Origin: GCA-2731375 sp047518225
GTDB taxonomy: Bacteria; Pseudomonadota; Alphaproteobacteria; GCA-2731375
Reading direction: 5' to 3'
Assembly: GCA_047518225.1 (NCBI GenBank)
Contig: JAKZRK010000055.1
Coordinates: 1-9,089, forward strand
Length of the DNA: 9,089 nt
Under the pieces are notes generated by a model. It was not told the DNA's origin. It made no database searches and was given only the letters and a program-made list of their open reading frames with translations. Positions 1 through 6,762 of this stretch are shown here, piece by piece; within the stretch, counting starts at the first letter, position 1, and each line of letters begins with the position of its first letter. The position numbers were made by a program, and so were the translations under genes.

Positions 1-4
1 ATGA

Positions 5-145
5 ATCGGGAGATCCGTTCCGGTTCAGGAGGCGCTCGACATCGCCGGAGATATCGCCGCCCGACCTAGGCCGAGCTTTACTCGGGGGATTGGGAGCACC
101 CTAGATGTAGTGGGTATGGGTGACAACCGGATAGGCACGAAATAA
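5..145 (+). pseudogene. possible frameshifted small ORF (uncharacterised)
   Basis: An open frame of 46 codons ends at a TAA at 143-145. Its translation looks protein-like (PVQEALDIAGDIAARPRPSF followed by TRGIGSTLDVVG) but it has no start codon and a TGA lies just before it. An ATG at position 1 opens a neighbouring frame (MNREIR...) that runs into a TAG at 67-69. Joining the two frames near position 20 would give a short protein of about 48 residues. This may be a frameshifted small gene or chance. I recognise no family. The judgement rests on amino-acid composition only. Confidence 0.22.
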
Positions 146-153
146 ACTACCGC

Positions 154-300
154 ATGCATACACAAATCACGGTTTTTTCAGATTTCGAGGATGGAAAATC
201 TGTTTTCTTGGTCGGTCCTTTATGGACTACCGCTTTTCATTCGGTATTGCCGCGGGTCCGCGAAGAATGGCCATTCCGCCATGCTCCCGATCAGATCTAG
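154..300 (+). CDS. doubtful 48-aa hypothetical protein
   Basis: An ATG-to-TAG frame of 48 codons begins MHTQITVFSDFEDGKSVF and ends REEWPFRHAPDQI. It overlaps the stop of the convergent AbrB-family gene by 4 bp. There is no Shine-Dalgarno sequence in front of the ATG, and its interior carries an AT-rich hairpin. It matches no family I recognise. The stretch from 1 to 296 otherwise shows no gene, and its base composition is more AT-rich than the genes to the right. Treat as a candidate only. Confidence 0.2.
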   Translation: MHTQITVFSDFEDGKSVFLVGPLWTTAFHSVLPRVREEWPFRHAPDQI

Positions 301-1412
301 GGAATATGGCTGTCAGCGCTTGTTTGATTTACGGTATGCCATTTCAATAGGCGAAAAATAATCGGAGCCATGGTGACGATCAAAAGGATGCGGACAAGGT
401 GCATGGTGGCGATAAAGGCCGTGTCCACATTCAGGGCCAGGGCAATAAGGCTCATTTCCGCCAGACCGCCGGGCGAAAGCGCCAGCAATAGAGCGTGCAG
501 GGGCAGGCCCAGCAGCGGCGCGATCACGCTGGCAAAGGCCGCGGCCATGGCCAACATGACAAACGCCGAGCAGAGCGCCAGGACAACGGGACGGGCCATC
601 TCGCGCAGGTTCAGGCCTATGAAACGCGCGCCGATCGCGGAGCCGATTACGACCTGAGCCACGGCGATCAGATTGGCGGGGGGGCGGCCATCTACCAGAC
701 CACTTAGATAGGCCACGGCCGAGACCACCAACGGCCCCAGGATTTGCCCGCCCGGCAGGCGCAGGGTGTGGCCTATAAAATAGCCGATTACCGCGCAGGC
801 GCCCAAAACAGCCAATTCCCACCCTTGCGCCGTGGGCCGGCTGCCCAATACCTGTGCCGTATCGGGGATCTCCAGATGCTCGACGGTGGCCAGGTACAGT
901 GGCAGCAGGAAAACCACGACAAAGATCCGCGTGGCATGCACAAGGGCGATGGTCCGGGGGTCGCCACCCTGTAGTTCGCCCACCACGGTCATTTCGCCCA
1001 AGCCCCCGGGCGTTCCGGCGAAAAAGGCGGTGCTGCGGTCCATCTTGCCGACGCGGACGAGAAAAAATACCGAAACAGCGGTCATGACGATGACAAAGGC
1101 GACCATGGTAAGGACCCCCAGTCCCCAATGCTGCAGGCGGTCCAGAATTTGCGGCGTAAAGGCGCTACCCAGCAAAGTGCCCAAGACCGCTACCATTGCC
1201 ATGCGCAGGGGCATATGCAGGGTCACCGGCGCACCGGACAGGGCGGCAATGGTGGTAAAGGCCATGCTGCCCAGCATCCAGGGCAGGGGCAGATTTAGGT
1301 AAAAAAAGACCACGCCGCCCAGGGTGCCAAGAAGCAGTGACAGGGCTAATCGGACGAGTTTCTTGCCGGCCGGTTTGTGCAACGAGAACTTACGCAATGA
1401 AAATTTAGGCAA
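297..1412 (-). CDS. AbrB-family (PF05145-like) integral membrane protein
   Basis: A polytopic inner-membrane protein of about 371 aa, close to the usual length of the AbrB duplication-domain family. That family is often labelled 'ammonia monooxygenase' or 'AbrB transcriptional regulator' and is probably a transporter or membrane regulator. The internal duplication is visible. The first half has LPLPWMLGSM (about residues 42-51) and GTPGGLGEMTVVGEL (about 133-147). The second half has LPGGQILGPLVVSAV (about 219-233) and SPGGLAEMSLIALAL (about 313-327), each followed by an H-x2-RI segment. An ATG at 1487 would overlap the upstream gene by 83 bp and has no ribosome-binding site. The TTG at 1412 has GGGA seven bases before it and overlaps the upstream stop by only 8 bp, so I prefer it. 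TTGs at 1397 and 1382 are also possible. Last gene of the minus-strand cluster. The substrate cannot be read from the sequence. Confidence 0.85.
   Translation of the reverse strand: MPKFSLRKFSLHKPAGKKLVRLALSLLLGTLGGVVFFYLNLPLPWMLGSMAFTTIAALSGAPVTLHMPLRMAMVAVLGTLLGSAFTPQILDRLQHWGLGVLTMVAFVIVMTAVSVFFLVRVGKMDRSTAFFAGTPGGLGEMTVVGELQGGDPRTIALVHATRIFVVVFLLPLYLATVEHLEIPDTAQVLGSRPTAQGWELAVLGACAVIGYFIGHTLRLPGGQILGPLVVSAVAYLSGLVDGRPPANLIAVAQVVIGSAIGARFIGLNLREMARPVVLALCSAFVMLAMAAAFASVIAPLLGLPLHALLLALSPGGLAEMSLIALALNVDTAFIATMHLVRILLIVTMAPIIFRLLKWHTVNQTSADSHIP
1383..1412 (-). repeat. two 15-bp direct repeats at the AbrB gene start
   Basis: Read on the minus strand, TTGCCTAAATTTTCA is followed at once by TTGCGTAAGTTCTCG (11 of 15 identical), then by a third TTG. 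They encode the basic stutter KFSL-RKFSL-HK just before the first membrane segment. Each unit begins with a possible TTG start codon, so the repeat multiplies the start sites. Confidence 0.45.
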
Positions 1413-2361
1413 TGAAACGTCCCATGCGCACTGCCGTCTGGCCCAGCCTTGGCCGATGCGTGGGCATGACCAAAACACAATCGTCATGGGGGGTTACTAT
1501 CGGTTGTGCGCCGTCATGGCCGATCACGGTGCCGGCCCTGGCGATGACCTCCAGGCCCGTATAGTCTTCGATAAAGCGGAACGCCTCGGTCTGAATGGTG
1601 ATGGGACCGACCACCTCTATCAGCCGTTGCCGGGCTGGATTTTCCAGCAGATAAGGCGCCACCTCGGCTTTTTCGATCACGCCCAGGGCGTCGAGGAAAT
1701 GAAACACCGCATGAATAGCGGTCTGGCCGGACTCCCTGGCCCAATGCTGTCCGCATTCAATCAACAGGGCGGTTTCCTTGCTGTCCCATTGGGCAAAGCG
1801 ATCATAGTCGCGCATCCGCGGCCCGGCGGCGTGGCCGGGATCGGCGACCACGTGTTCCGGCAGGCCCATGGCAAAGGCCAGGCGCCGGCCTCTTTCAGCC
1901 GTACCGCACAGCATCAGGGCCGGGCAGGGCAGGTGCATGGAGTGAATGTCCAGTAAAAAGTCCGCCCCCGCCACAATGCCGCGGATTTGCCGGGCCCTGG
2001 TCAATTCCGACGATTGCCGGCCGCCATCGAGAATATCGTCGGACCACAGCCGGTTGAAATCTTCGTCCACGAACCGCGAAAGCGTCGGGTTTTCGAGGTC
2101 GAAGGCATGATAAGCCGCGACATTGGCAAAACTGAGGGTCAGGCTGCCGCGGCTGGGACGGGTGTCGTTTTCCAACAGCGCGGCGAGGGCATGGGCACCG
2201 CAAACCTCGTTGCCGTGGGTCAGCGCATTGATCAGGACATTCGGCCCCGCCAGGCCGCTGTCGAATTTGTGCACGTATTCGATGCCGGTGTTGCCGGTGC
2301 GATAACTTCGAATATCGATGGGCAGCAAATCCAGCGGCAGTTCCAAGTCTGAATGGCTCAT
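1405..2361 (-). CDS. AstE/AspA-family zinc deacylase (succinylglutamate desuccinylase/aspartoacylase-like)
   Basis: A 318-aa cytosolic zinc carboxypeptidase-fold amidase of the succinylglutamate desuccinylase/aspartoacylase group, which removes an acyl group from an N-acyl amino acid. The zinc ligands are visible: H49 and E52 in LTHGNEVCG, and H140 in LDIHSMHLP. E202 in ECGQHW fits the catalytic glutamate. DEDFNRLW (99-106) is the usual substrate-arginine loop. A C-terminal beta domain with THRPRLGQTAVRMGRF follows. The ATG at 2361 overlaps the stop of the upstream gene as ATGA and has GGAG seven bases upstream, so translation is probably coupled. An in-frame upstream ATG at 2535 would lie inside the PLP enzyme gene and adds only low-complexity residues, so I rejected it. 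The acyl substrate is unknown. The family also includes ectoine-degradation DoeB-type enzymes. Confidence 0.88.
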   Translation of the reverse strand: MSHSDLELPLDLLPIDIRSYRTGNTGIEYVHKFDSGLAGPNVLINALTHGNEVCGAHALAALLENDTRPSRGSLTLSFANVAAYHAFDLENPTLSRFVDEDFNRLWSDDILDGGRQSSELTRARQIRGIVAGADFLLDIHSMHLPCPALMLCGTAERGRRLAFAMGLPEHVVADPGHAAGPRMRDYDRFAQWDSKETALLIECGQHWARESGQTAIHAVFHFLDALGVIEKAEVAPYLLENPARQRLIEVVGPITIQTEAFRFIEDYTGLEVIARAGTVIGHDGAQPIVTPHDDCVLVMPTHRPRLGQTAVRMGRFIA

Positions 2362-3587
2362 GCCATGGCTCCGTAGTCGATCGCCTGGTGGCGGTCCAGT
2401 GCGGCGCCGGCCGCCGGCATGGGATATTTCAGGCCGGTGGCGCAATTGAACAGGATGCAACGGTCCTGGGCCTCGATCCGGCCATCGGCCACGGCGGCCT
2501 TCCAGGCGGCATAGGTGGCCGCGCCTTCGGGACACAGCAGCAGGCCGCCGTTTTGGGCCATATCGTCCCGGGCCGCGAAGATTGCCTCGTCATCAACGGC
2601 GATGGCGAAGCCGCCCGATTGGCGCACGGCGCGCAGGATTAGGAAATCGCCCACGGCGGCGGGGACCCGGATGCCGGCCGCCATGGTATGGGCGTTTGGC
2701 CACAGCTCGGCATGTTCGACGCCATCGTCGAAGGCCTTGACGATAGGGGCGCAGCCCGACGCCTGTACGGCGATCATCTTGGGCCGCTTGGAACCGATCC
2801 AGCCAATGGCCTCCAATTCGTCGAAAGCCTTCCACATGCCAATCAGGCCGGTGCCGCCCCCCGTCGGGTAAAATATCGCGTCGGGCAGTTGCCACCCACA
2901 CTGTTCAGCCAATTCCAATCCCATGGTTTTCTTGCCCTCGATCCGGTAGGGCTCCTTCAGGGTCGAGGCATCGAACCAGTTCATGGCTTCCTTGCCGTCG
3001 CCGACGATTTTGCCGCAATCGTTGATCAGCCCGTTGACGCAATAGACCCGGGCGCCCTGCAAGGCGATCTCGCGGATATTGGTCTGTGGCGTATCGTCGG
3101 GACAAAAAACAAAGGCCTCGATCCCGGCGGCCCGGCAATAGGCGGCCATGGCCGCCCCGGCGTTGCCGTTGGTCGGCATCGCCATGCGCTTAACGCCCAG
3201 CTCCTTGGCCATGGATACGGCAATGCAGAGCCCGCGGGCCTTGAATGAACCAGTGGGCAGGCGGCCTTCGTCCTTGATCCACAATTCGCCCTTCACCCCC
3301 GGCGCCGGTATCAACGGCGTCATGCATTCCCCCAACGAGACGATATTCCGGTTTTCGCGGACCGGTAAGAATTCGCGGTAGCGCCACAGATCGGGCGGGC
3401 GGGCGGCCAGGGTTTCCTTGTTCAGGCTGCGCCCCAGGGCGGCTAGATCGTAGCGCACCAAATAGGGCCGGCTAACGGAAGACAGCCCGTGCAGGCGGTC
3501 GGGAGGAACCACTTCACCGCTCAGCCCGCATTCCAGGTGGGTGACGAATGTTGGCCGCGGTTCGATTATGTTGCGCCAGCTTGGCAT
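2358..3587 (-). CDS. threonine synthase-like PLP-dependent enzyme
   Basis: A 409-aa fold-type II PLP enzyme that resembles threonine synthase (O-phosphohomoserine to threonine). The Schiff-base lysine is K116 in PTGSFKARG. The asparagine loop is PTNGNAG (138-144), the phosphate-binding loop is PTGGGTGLIG (241-250), and NCATGLKYP (381-389) closes the cofactor site. The N-terminus, HLECGLSGE then RPYLVRYDL, resembles the rubredoxin-like zinc module of plant/archaeal-type threonine synthases, but only one Cys remains, so zinc is probably not bound. The ATG at 3587 has GGAG nine bases upstream and lies 4 bp after the preceding stop; an ATG at 3602 is less well placed. No other threonine-pathway gene (hom, thrB) is here. 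Its partners are a deacylase and an M81 protein, so a catabolic lyase role is possible instead of biosynthesis. Confidence 0.85.
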   Translation of the reverse strand: MPSWRNIIEPRPTFVTHLECGLSGEVVPPDRLHGLSSVSRPYLVRYDLAALGRSLNKETLAARPPDLWRYREFLPVRENRNIVSLGECMTPLIPAPGVKGELWIKDEGRLPTGSFKARGLCIAVSMAKELGVKRMAMPTNGNAGAAMAAYCRAAGIEAFVFCPDDTPQTNIREIALQGARVYCVNGLINDCGKIVGDGKEAMNWFDASTLKEPYRIEGKKTMGLELAEQCGWQLPDAIFYPTGGGTGLIGMWKAFDELEAIGWIGSKRPKMIAVQASGCAPIVKAFDDGVEHAELWPNAHTMAAGIRVPAAVGDFLILRAVRQSGGFAIAVDDEAIFAARDDMAQNGGLLLCPEGAATYAAWKAAVADGRIEAQDRCILFNCATGLKYPMPAAGAALDRHQAIDYGAMA

Positions 3588-3591
3588 GGTT

Positions 3592-5097
3592 TCATACTCC
3601 ATCGTCTAAACCGTCGAACGTTCCATCGTCTGGGGGCGCCATGGTAATGGGATAGATGCCGGGCGGTGCCTTGCGGTAGGGCAGGCCCAACAGATCGGCT
3701 GGCCCCCAATCGGGTGTTTCGACAATCAAAATGGCGCCGGCGATAGGCTCGTAGGCGGCGCGGAAGTGGGTTTTCGAGCGGAGCGCAATAATATCGAATT
3801 CATCGATATCCAGGCCGCATTGGGTGAAGGGATCCGTATCCACCGCCGTGATACTTTGCGTGGTCACGATCACCGCGATGTCACCGCTGTCGATCACGGC
3901 GGCCGGGCCCAAATCAATTTCCTCGCCCGTACGGTAGGGGCCGCTGATCCGGTAGCGCAACGGCCCGGCGAATTTGACGATGCCGGTAAACAGGATCGGC
4001 GCGCCGGCCAGTTCCGACGACTTGCCGCCCAGGGCGGCCATCAACTTGCTGCCGACGCCGGCCCGTGCGACGATGGGATCATGCAGGTAGGGCACGGCGG
4101 CCCGGCCCACGCCGCGCGCCAGCATGGCTTCCAACAGGTGGGTAGAATCGTTGCCCCGGTCCGCATGTTCCAACAACACCACCGGACGGACACCTTCGGC
4201 TAGCAATGCTGCGGCCTTGTCCAAGGCATCGTCCGGGCCATACAGCGGGGCGGCATTGTACAGCGCCTCCCGCTCCCGCGCCTCGACCAGGCGGGCGCTT
4301 AGTCGCTCCACGGTACGGATTGCCAGGGCTTCATCATCGTCGGCCACGGCCAGGACCGTGGCGCCGATTTCCGGCACATCGGCATAGGCAAAGCCGGTAA
4401 ACAAGGTGACATCCAAAATACCCGGCTGTTCCGCCGCCGCATGTACCTCCAGCATGATTTCACGAAGCGGCGAAACATCGGTCGCGGTGAAAATTGATGG
4501 CAGCACAAGTCCGGGCCGGGCCATGGCCATGACCGGTTTGATCTCGCCCGCCAGTTGGCGCAGCAACAGCCGCGCGGCCCGTTCACCGGTTTCCGCCATG
4601 TCCGTATGCGGGCTGTGGCGAAAGCCGCAAACAATATCGGCCAGCAGGGCTTTTTCCGCGCCAATATTGCCATGCAGATCCATGGCGACGGCAATGGGAA
4701 AATTTTCCCCCAGAACGTCGCGCAGGCGCAACAGCAAGGTCCGTTCGGGATCGGTATCACCGCGCGAGGCCATGGCGCCATGCAGATGCAGTAACAGGCC
4801 GTCGACGCTATCCCGCCATAAGGTGGCGCGGGAGAGGATTTCATCCGCCAAGGCCTGAAAAGCCGGTTCGGCGACCGTGCCCGACGGGGCGCATTCGGTG
4901 CATAACAGGCCCTCGACAGCGACATCGTTTTCCTGACAAACCTTTAGAAAACGGCCATATACGGTGTTGGAGCCGGCATAGGCTGCGGCAATTTCTTCGC
5001 CGCGAACCGCGCCCCGCTCGAACGCTTCAAGAGTGGTTTCCTCCGGCAAAAAGGTAACGGTTTCATGTACCAAGCCACCGATCGCCAGGCGCGTCAT
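3592..5097 (-). CDS. M81-family metallopeptidase / MlrC-like protein
   Basis: A 501-aa protein of the M81 family, named after microcystinase C (MlrC), with the N-terminal DUF1485-type domain and the C-terminal MlrC domain. GGLVHETVTF (7-16) matches the family start. HLHGAMAS (104-111), MDLHGNI (139-145) and SPHTDMAETGERAA (162-175) carry the expected metal ligands, with D140, H142 and H164 the best candidates. THFRAAYEPIAG (443-454) is the conserved C-terminal motif. The loop after residue 309 reads EHADRGNDSTH in place of the commoner glycine-rich DNPGGG form. There is no signal peptide, so it is cytosolic. The start has GGAG five bases upstream. The 3' end nearly abuts the PLP enzyme gene, which indicates an operon. 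The substrate is unknown; members hydrolyse linear peptides or other amides. Confidence 0.88.
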   Translation of the reverse strand: MTRLAIGGLVHETVTFLPEETTLEAFERGAVRGEEIAAAYAGSNTVYGRFLKVCQENDVAVEGLLCTECAPSGTVAEPAFQALADEILSRATLWRDSVDGLLLHLHGAMASRGDTDPERTLLLRLRDVLGENFPIAVAMDLHGNIGAEKALLADIVCGFRHSPHTDMAETGERAARLLLRQLAGEIKPVMAMARPGLVLPSIFTATDVSPLREIMLEVHAAAEQPGILDVTLFTGFAYADVPEIGATVLAVADDDEALAIRTVERLSARLVEAREREALYNAAPLYGPDDALDKAAALLAEGVRPVVLLEHADRGNDSTHLLEAMLARGVGRAAVPYLHDPIVARAGVGSKLMAALGGKSSELAGAPILFTGIVKFAGPLRYRISGPYRTGEEIDLGPAAVIDSGDIAVIVTTQSITAVDTDPFTQCGLDIDEFDIIALRSKTHFRAAYEPIAGAILIVETPDWGPADLLGLPYRKAPPGIYPITMAPPDDGTFDGLDDGV

Positions 5098-5128
5098 GAT
5101 CGCTCCATGCCTGTCACTGTCCCATGGT

Positions 5129-5896
5129 TCACGGGATGAACTGTTCGTTCAGAATGCGTTCTTCCAGATTGTGTTCCGGATCAAATAGAATATGTAATTC
5201 GGCCGCGAGGTCCTCGACAACCTCGATCTGGACCACATTACGAATTTCCTGGTTATCGGCCACGACGGAAACCGGACGCTTTTCCGGATCCAGAACATCG
5301 AAGCGGACCCTTGCGGTGCTCGGTAACAAGGCACCGCGCCAACGCCGGGGGCGAAAGGCGGAGATTGGGGTCAGGGCCAGTATGTCCGCCTCCAAAGGCA
5401 AAATCGGGCCATAGGCGGATAGGTTATAGGCGGTGCTGCCCGCCGGCGTGGCAACCAGAACGCCGTCACAGACCAGTTCCTCCAAGCGTACCTGGCCATC
5501 AATGGATATGCGGATTTTGGCGGCTTGGCGCGTTTGACGGAATACGGACACTTCATTGATGGCCATGGCCCGATGCGCCACGCCTGCCGTATCGGTCGCC
5601 GTCATGTCCAGGGGGTGGACCACGGCCAGTTCCGCCGCCTGCAGCCGTGCAACCAGATCATCCAATGAAAAACTGTTCATCAAAAAACCGACCGTACCCT
5701 GGTTCATGCCGTATATCGGCCGCTGAAGATGGCGGGTCTCGTGCAACACACTCAACATAAAGCCGTCACCGCCCAGGACGACGATGACGTCCGCGCGCTC
5801 CAACCCGACGTCGTCATAGCGCCCGCGCAATTGCCCCAGGGCCGCCTCGGCCTCTGGCGTATCGCTAGCCATGAAGGTTATTTTATCGCGGGCCAT
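5129..5896 (-). CDS. nadK: NAD kinase (ATP:NAD+ 2'-phosphotransferase, EC 2.7.1.23)
   Basis: A 255-aa cytosolic enzyme that makes NADP from NAD and ATP. All family signatures are present: LGGDGFML with GGDG at 42-45, the NQGTVGFLMN loop (65-74), AINEVSV with the N114-E115 pair, and DGVLVATPAGSTAYNLSAYG (144-163), which binds the nicotinamide/adenine moieties. DNQE at 214-217 matches the C-terminal conserved region. The length fits the short proteobacterial type. The ATG at 5896 has a GGTGGA stretch five bases upstream. It is divergent from the exported-protein gene and lies 31 bp upstream of the M81 gene, so it may head the transcript, although it is a housekeeping function. Confidence 0.95.
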   Translation of the reverse strand: MARDKITFMASDTPEAEAALGQLRGRYDDVGLERADVIVVLGGDGFMLSVLHETRHLQRPIYGMNQGTVGFLMNSFSLDDLVARLQAAELAVVHPLDMTATDTAGVAHRAMAINEVSVFRQTRQAAKIRISIDGQVRLEELVCDGVLVATPAGSTAYNLSAYGPILPLEADILALTPISAFRPRRWRGALLPSTARVRFDVLDPEKRPVSVVADNQEIRNVVQIEVVEDLAAELHILFDPEHNLEERILNEQFIP

Positions 5897-5948
5897 CCGC
5901 TATCCACCGTCCATCATGTCCGCAATCGTCCCTGCATCTTGTGCATAC

Positions 5949-5976
5949 CATATAGCCTGTCGCCGTCCCCGTCAGA
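5949..5976 (-). promoter_or_regulatory. candidate sigma70-type promoter for nadK
   Basis: On the minus strand, TCTGAC (-35-like, 5976-5971) and TATATG (-10-like, 5954-5949) are separated by 16 bp, with the -10 about 53 bp upstream of the nadK start. Seen by eye only. Either box is a moderate match. Confidence 0.3.
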
Positions 5977-5981
5977 CATCG

Positions 5982-6011
5982 TTGGCCAAATCGAGGTTGC
6001 GGCCACATAAT
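5982..6011 (+). promoter_or_regulatory. candidate sigma70-type promoter for the exported-protein gene
   Basis: TTGGCC (5982-5987) and CATAAT (6006-6011) are separated by 18 bp and lie about 35 bp before the ATG at 6045. The two divergent candidate promoters share this 148-bp gap. Visual match only. Confidence 0.32.
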
Positions 6012-6044
6012 GACAGATAACCACGTTTCCGTAGGGAAGAAATT

Positions 6045-6515
6045 ATGCTGCCGCGCATTTTGCTGACTACATTGCTGTTTTGGCCGATCCTGGCGGCGCG
6101 CGCTCAGGATCGTCATGCCGGCTATTATTTCCCGCCAATTGGCAGTGAAGAGGTTTATCGCGCCCGCGCGCCCGTTTTGGACAATGCCAGCCGCGAGATG
6201 CGGATCGGTTTTATCGTCGCACAAACCAACGACCAGCAGCGGCGGAATTACGCACCACGTTTCGCCATTTTTGCCAAGGGGGACGGGGCGGAAAAATTGA
6301 TTATCGTGGGCTTGGATGCAGACAGCTTTGCCACTCTGTACCGGGCCCGCGCGGTGTTGGCGCAAATGACGGCATCGGCCCGGGGCAGTACGTTGTTCCG
6401 AAATCTGGCGGTGGAAGATTTGTTTACTTTTTTTGATCTGGCGAAATTGCTTGGCTTTACCCAAATTACCGTTAGCGACGGTAAGAACTATGCCCACCGG
6501 ATTGATCTGCGGTAG
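6045..6515 (+). CDS. small exported protein of unknown function
   Basis: A 156-aa protein with a clear Sec signal peptide: MLPR, a hydrophobic stretch LLTTLLFWPI, and an ARA-Q cleavage site after residue 20. The mature part (about 136 aa) begins QDRHAGYYFPPIGSEEVYRA and includes APRFAIFAKGDGAEKLIIVG, then EDLFTFFDLAKLLGFTQITV and a C-terminal DGKNYAHRIDL. It has no cysteines and no catalytic motif I recognise. Similar alphaproteobacterial proteins may carry a misleading MobA-like (molybdopterin-guanine dinucleotide) label, but no nucleotide-binding motif is visible and the signal peptide argues against it. The start is supported by AGGGA seven bases upstream. It is likely periplasmic. It is divergent from nadK and convergent with the ankyrin reading frame. 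Confidence 0.8.
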   Translation: MLPRILLTTLLFWPILAARAQDRHAGYYFPPIGSEEVYRARAPVLDNASREMRIGFIVAQTNDQQRRNYAPRFAIFAKGDGAEKLIIVGLDADSFATLYRARAVLAQMTASARGSTLFRNLAVEDLFTFFDLAKLLGFTQITVSDGKNYAHRIDLR

Positions 6516-6556
6516 CATGAGTTTAGAGCGCTTCCGGGCTATTCTGAGTCATTTGA

Positions 6557-6661
6557 CCGCCCACCAAGGCCCCGTGGGTAGGCGCGATTTGCAGGTCGAT
6601 GTGGGACATCGTCCAAAGACCGCCCCAGGCCCTTGTGCTGCCACGGGGCCTTGGTGGGCGG
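6557..6661. repeat. perfect 21-bp inverted repeat (left hairpin of the element)
   Basis: Positions 6557-6577 and 6641-6661 are perfectly complementary over 21 bases (core ACCAAGGCCCCGTGG), with a 63-bp loop. The loop contains a nested 6-bp hairpin CGATGT-GGG-ACATCG at 6597-6611. Confidence 0.85.
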
Positions 6662-6669
6662 CCTTCAGT

Positions 6670-6762
6670 GGCGCCCCCAAGCCATTCGGATGCGTTGCGC
6701 CGCTTGCCTGATGTACCACATCGCGCTACGCGACGCGCCTACCCGAATGGCTTGGGGACGCC
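6670..6762. repeat. 20-bp inverted repeat (right hairpin of the element)
   Basis: Positions 6670-6689 pair with 6743-6762 with one mismatch (core CCCCAAGCCATTCGG) around a 53-bp loop. The loop holds a nested hairpin GATGT-ACC-ACATC at 6710-6722. It is the inverted counterpart of the left hairpin, with a different but still self-complementary stem. Confidence 0.85.

Noticed and set aside
179..210. Hairpin CAGATTT/AAATCTG followed by TTTTCTT on the plus strand
   Set aside because: The 7-bp stem is AT-rich with a 10-base loop, so it is too weak for an intrinsic terminator, and no convincing plus-strand gene precedes it.
265..276. Palindrome GAATGGCCATTC just beyond the end of the AbrB gene
   Set aside because: It is a perfect 12-bp palindrome without a loop or a T-run, so it is neither a terminator nor a recognisable operator.
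1324..1956. 210-codon open frame on the plus strand
   Set aside because: It is antisense to the deacylase and the AbrB gene start, shows no domain and reads as a GC-rich shadow.
4299..4925. 208-codon open frame on the minus strand within the M81 gene
   Set aside because: It is rich in Trp, Cys, Pro and Arg without a motif. The overlapping frame has complete M81 motifs.
5883..6518. 211-codon open frame on the minus strand opposite the exported-protein gene
   Set aside because: It lies antisense to a plus-strand gene with a signal peptide and a good ribosome-binding site. Its residues are His/Gln/Arg-rich with no recognisable domain.
6433..6711. 92-codon open frame entering the MITE-like element
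   Set aside because: It overlaps the exported-protein gene in another frame and is made mostly of the inverted-repeat sequence. It gives no protein-like pattern.
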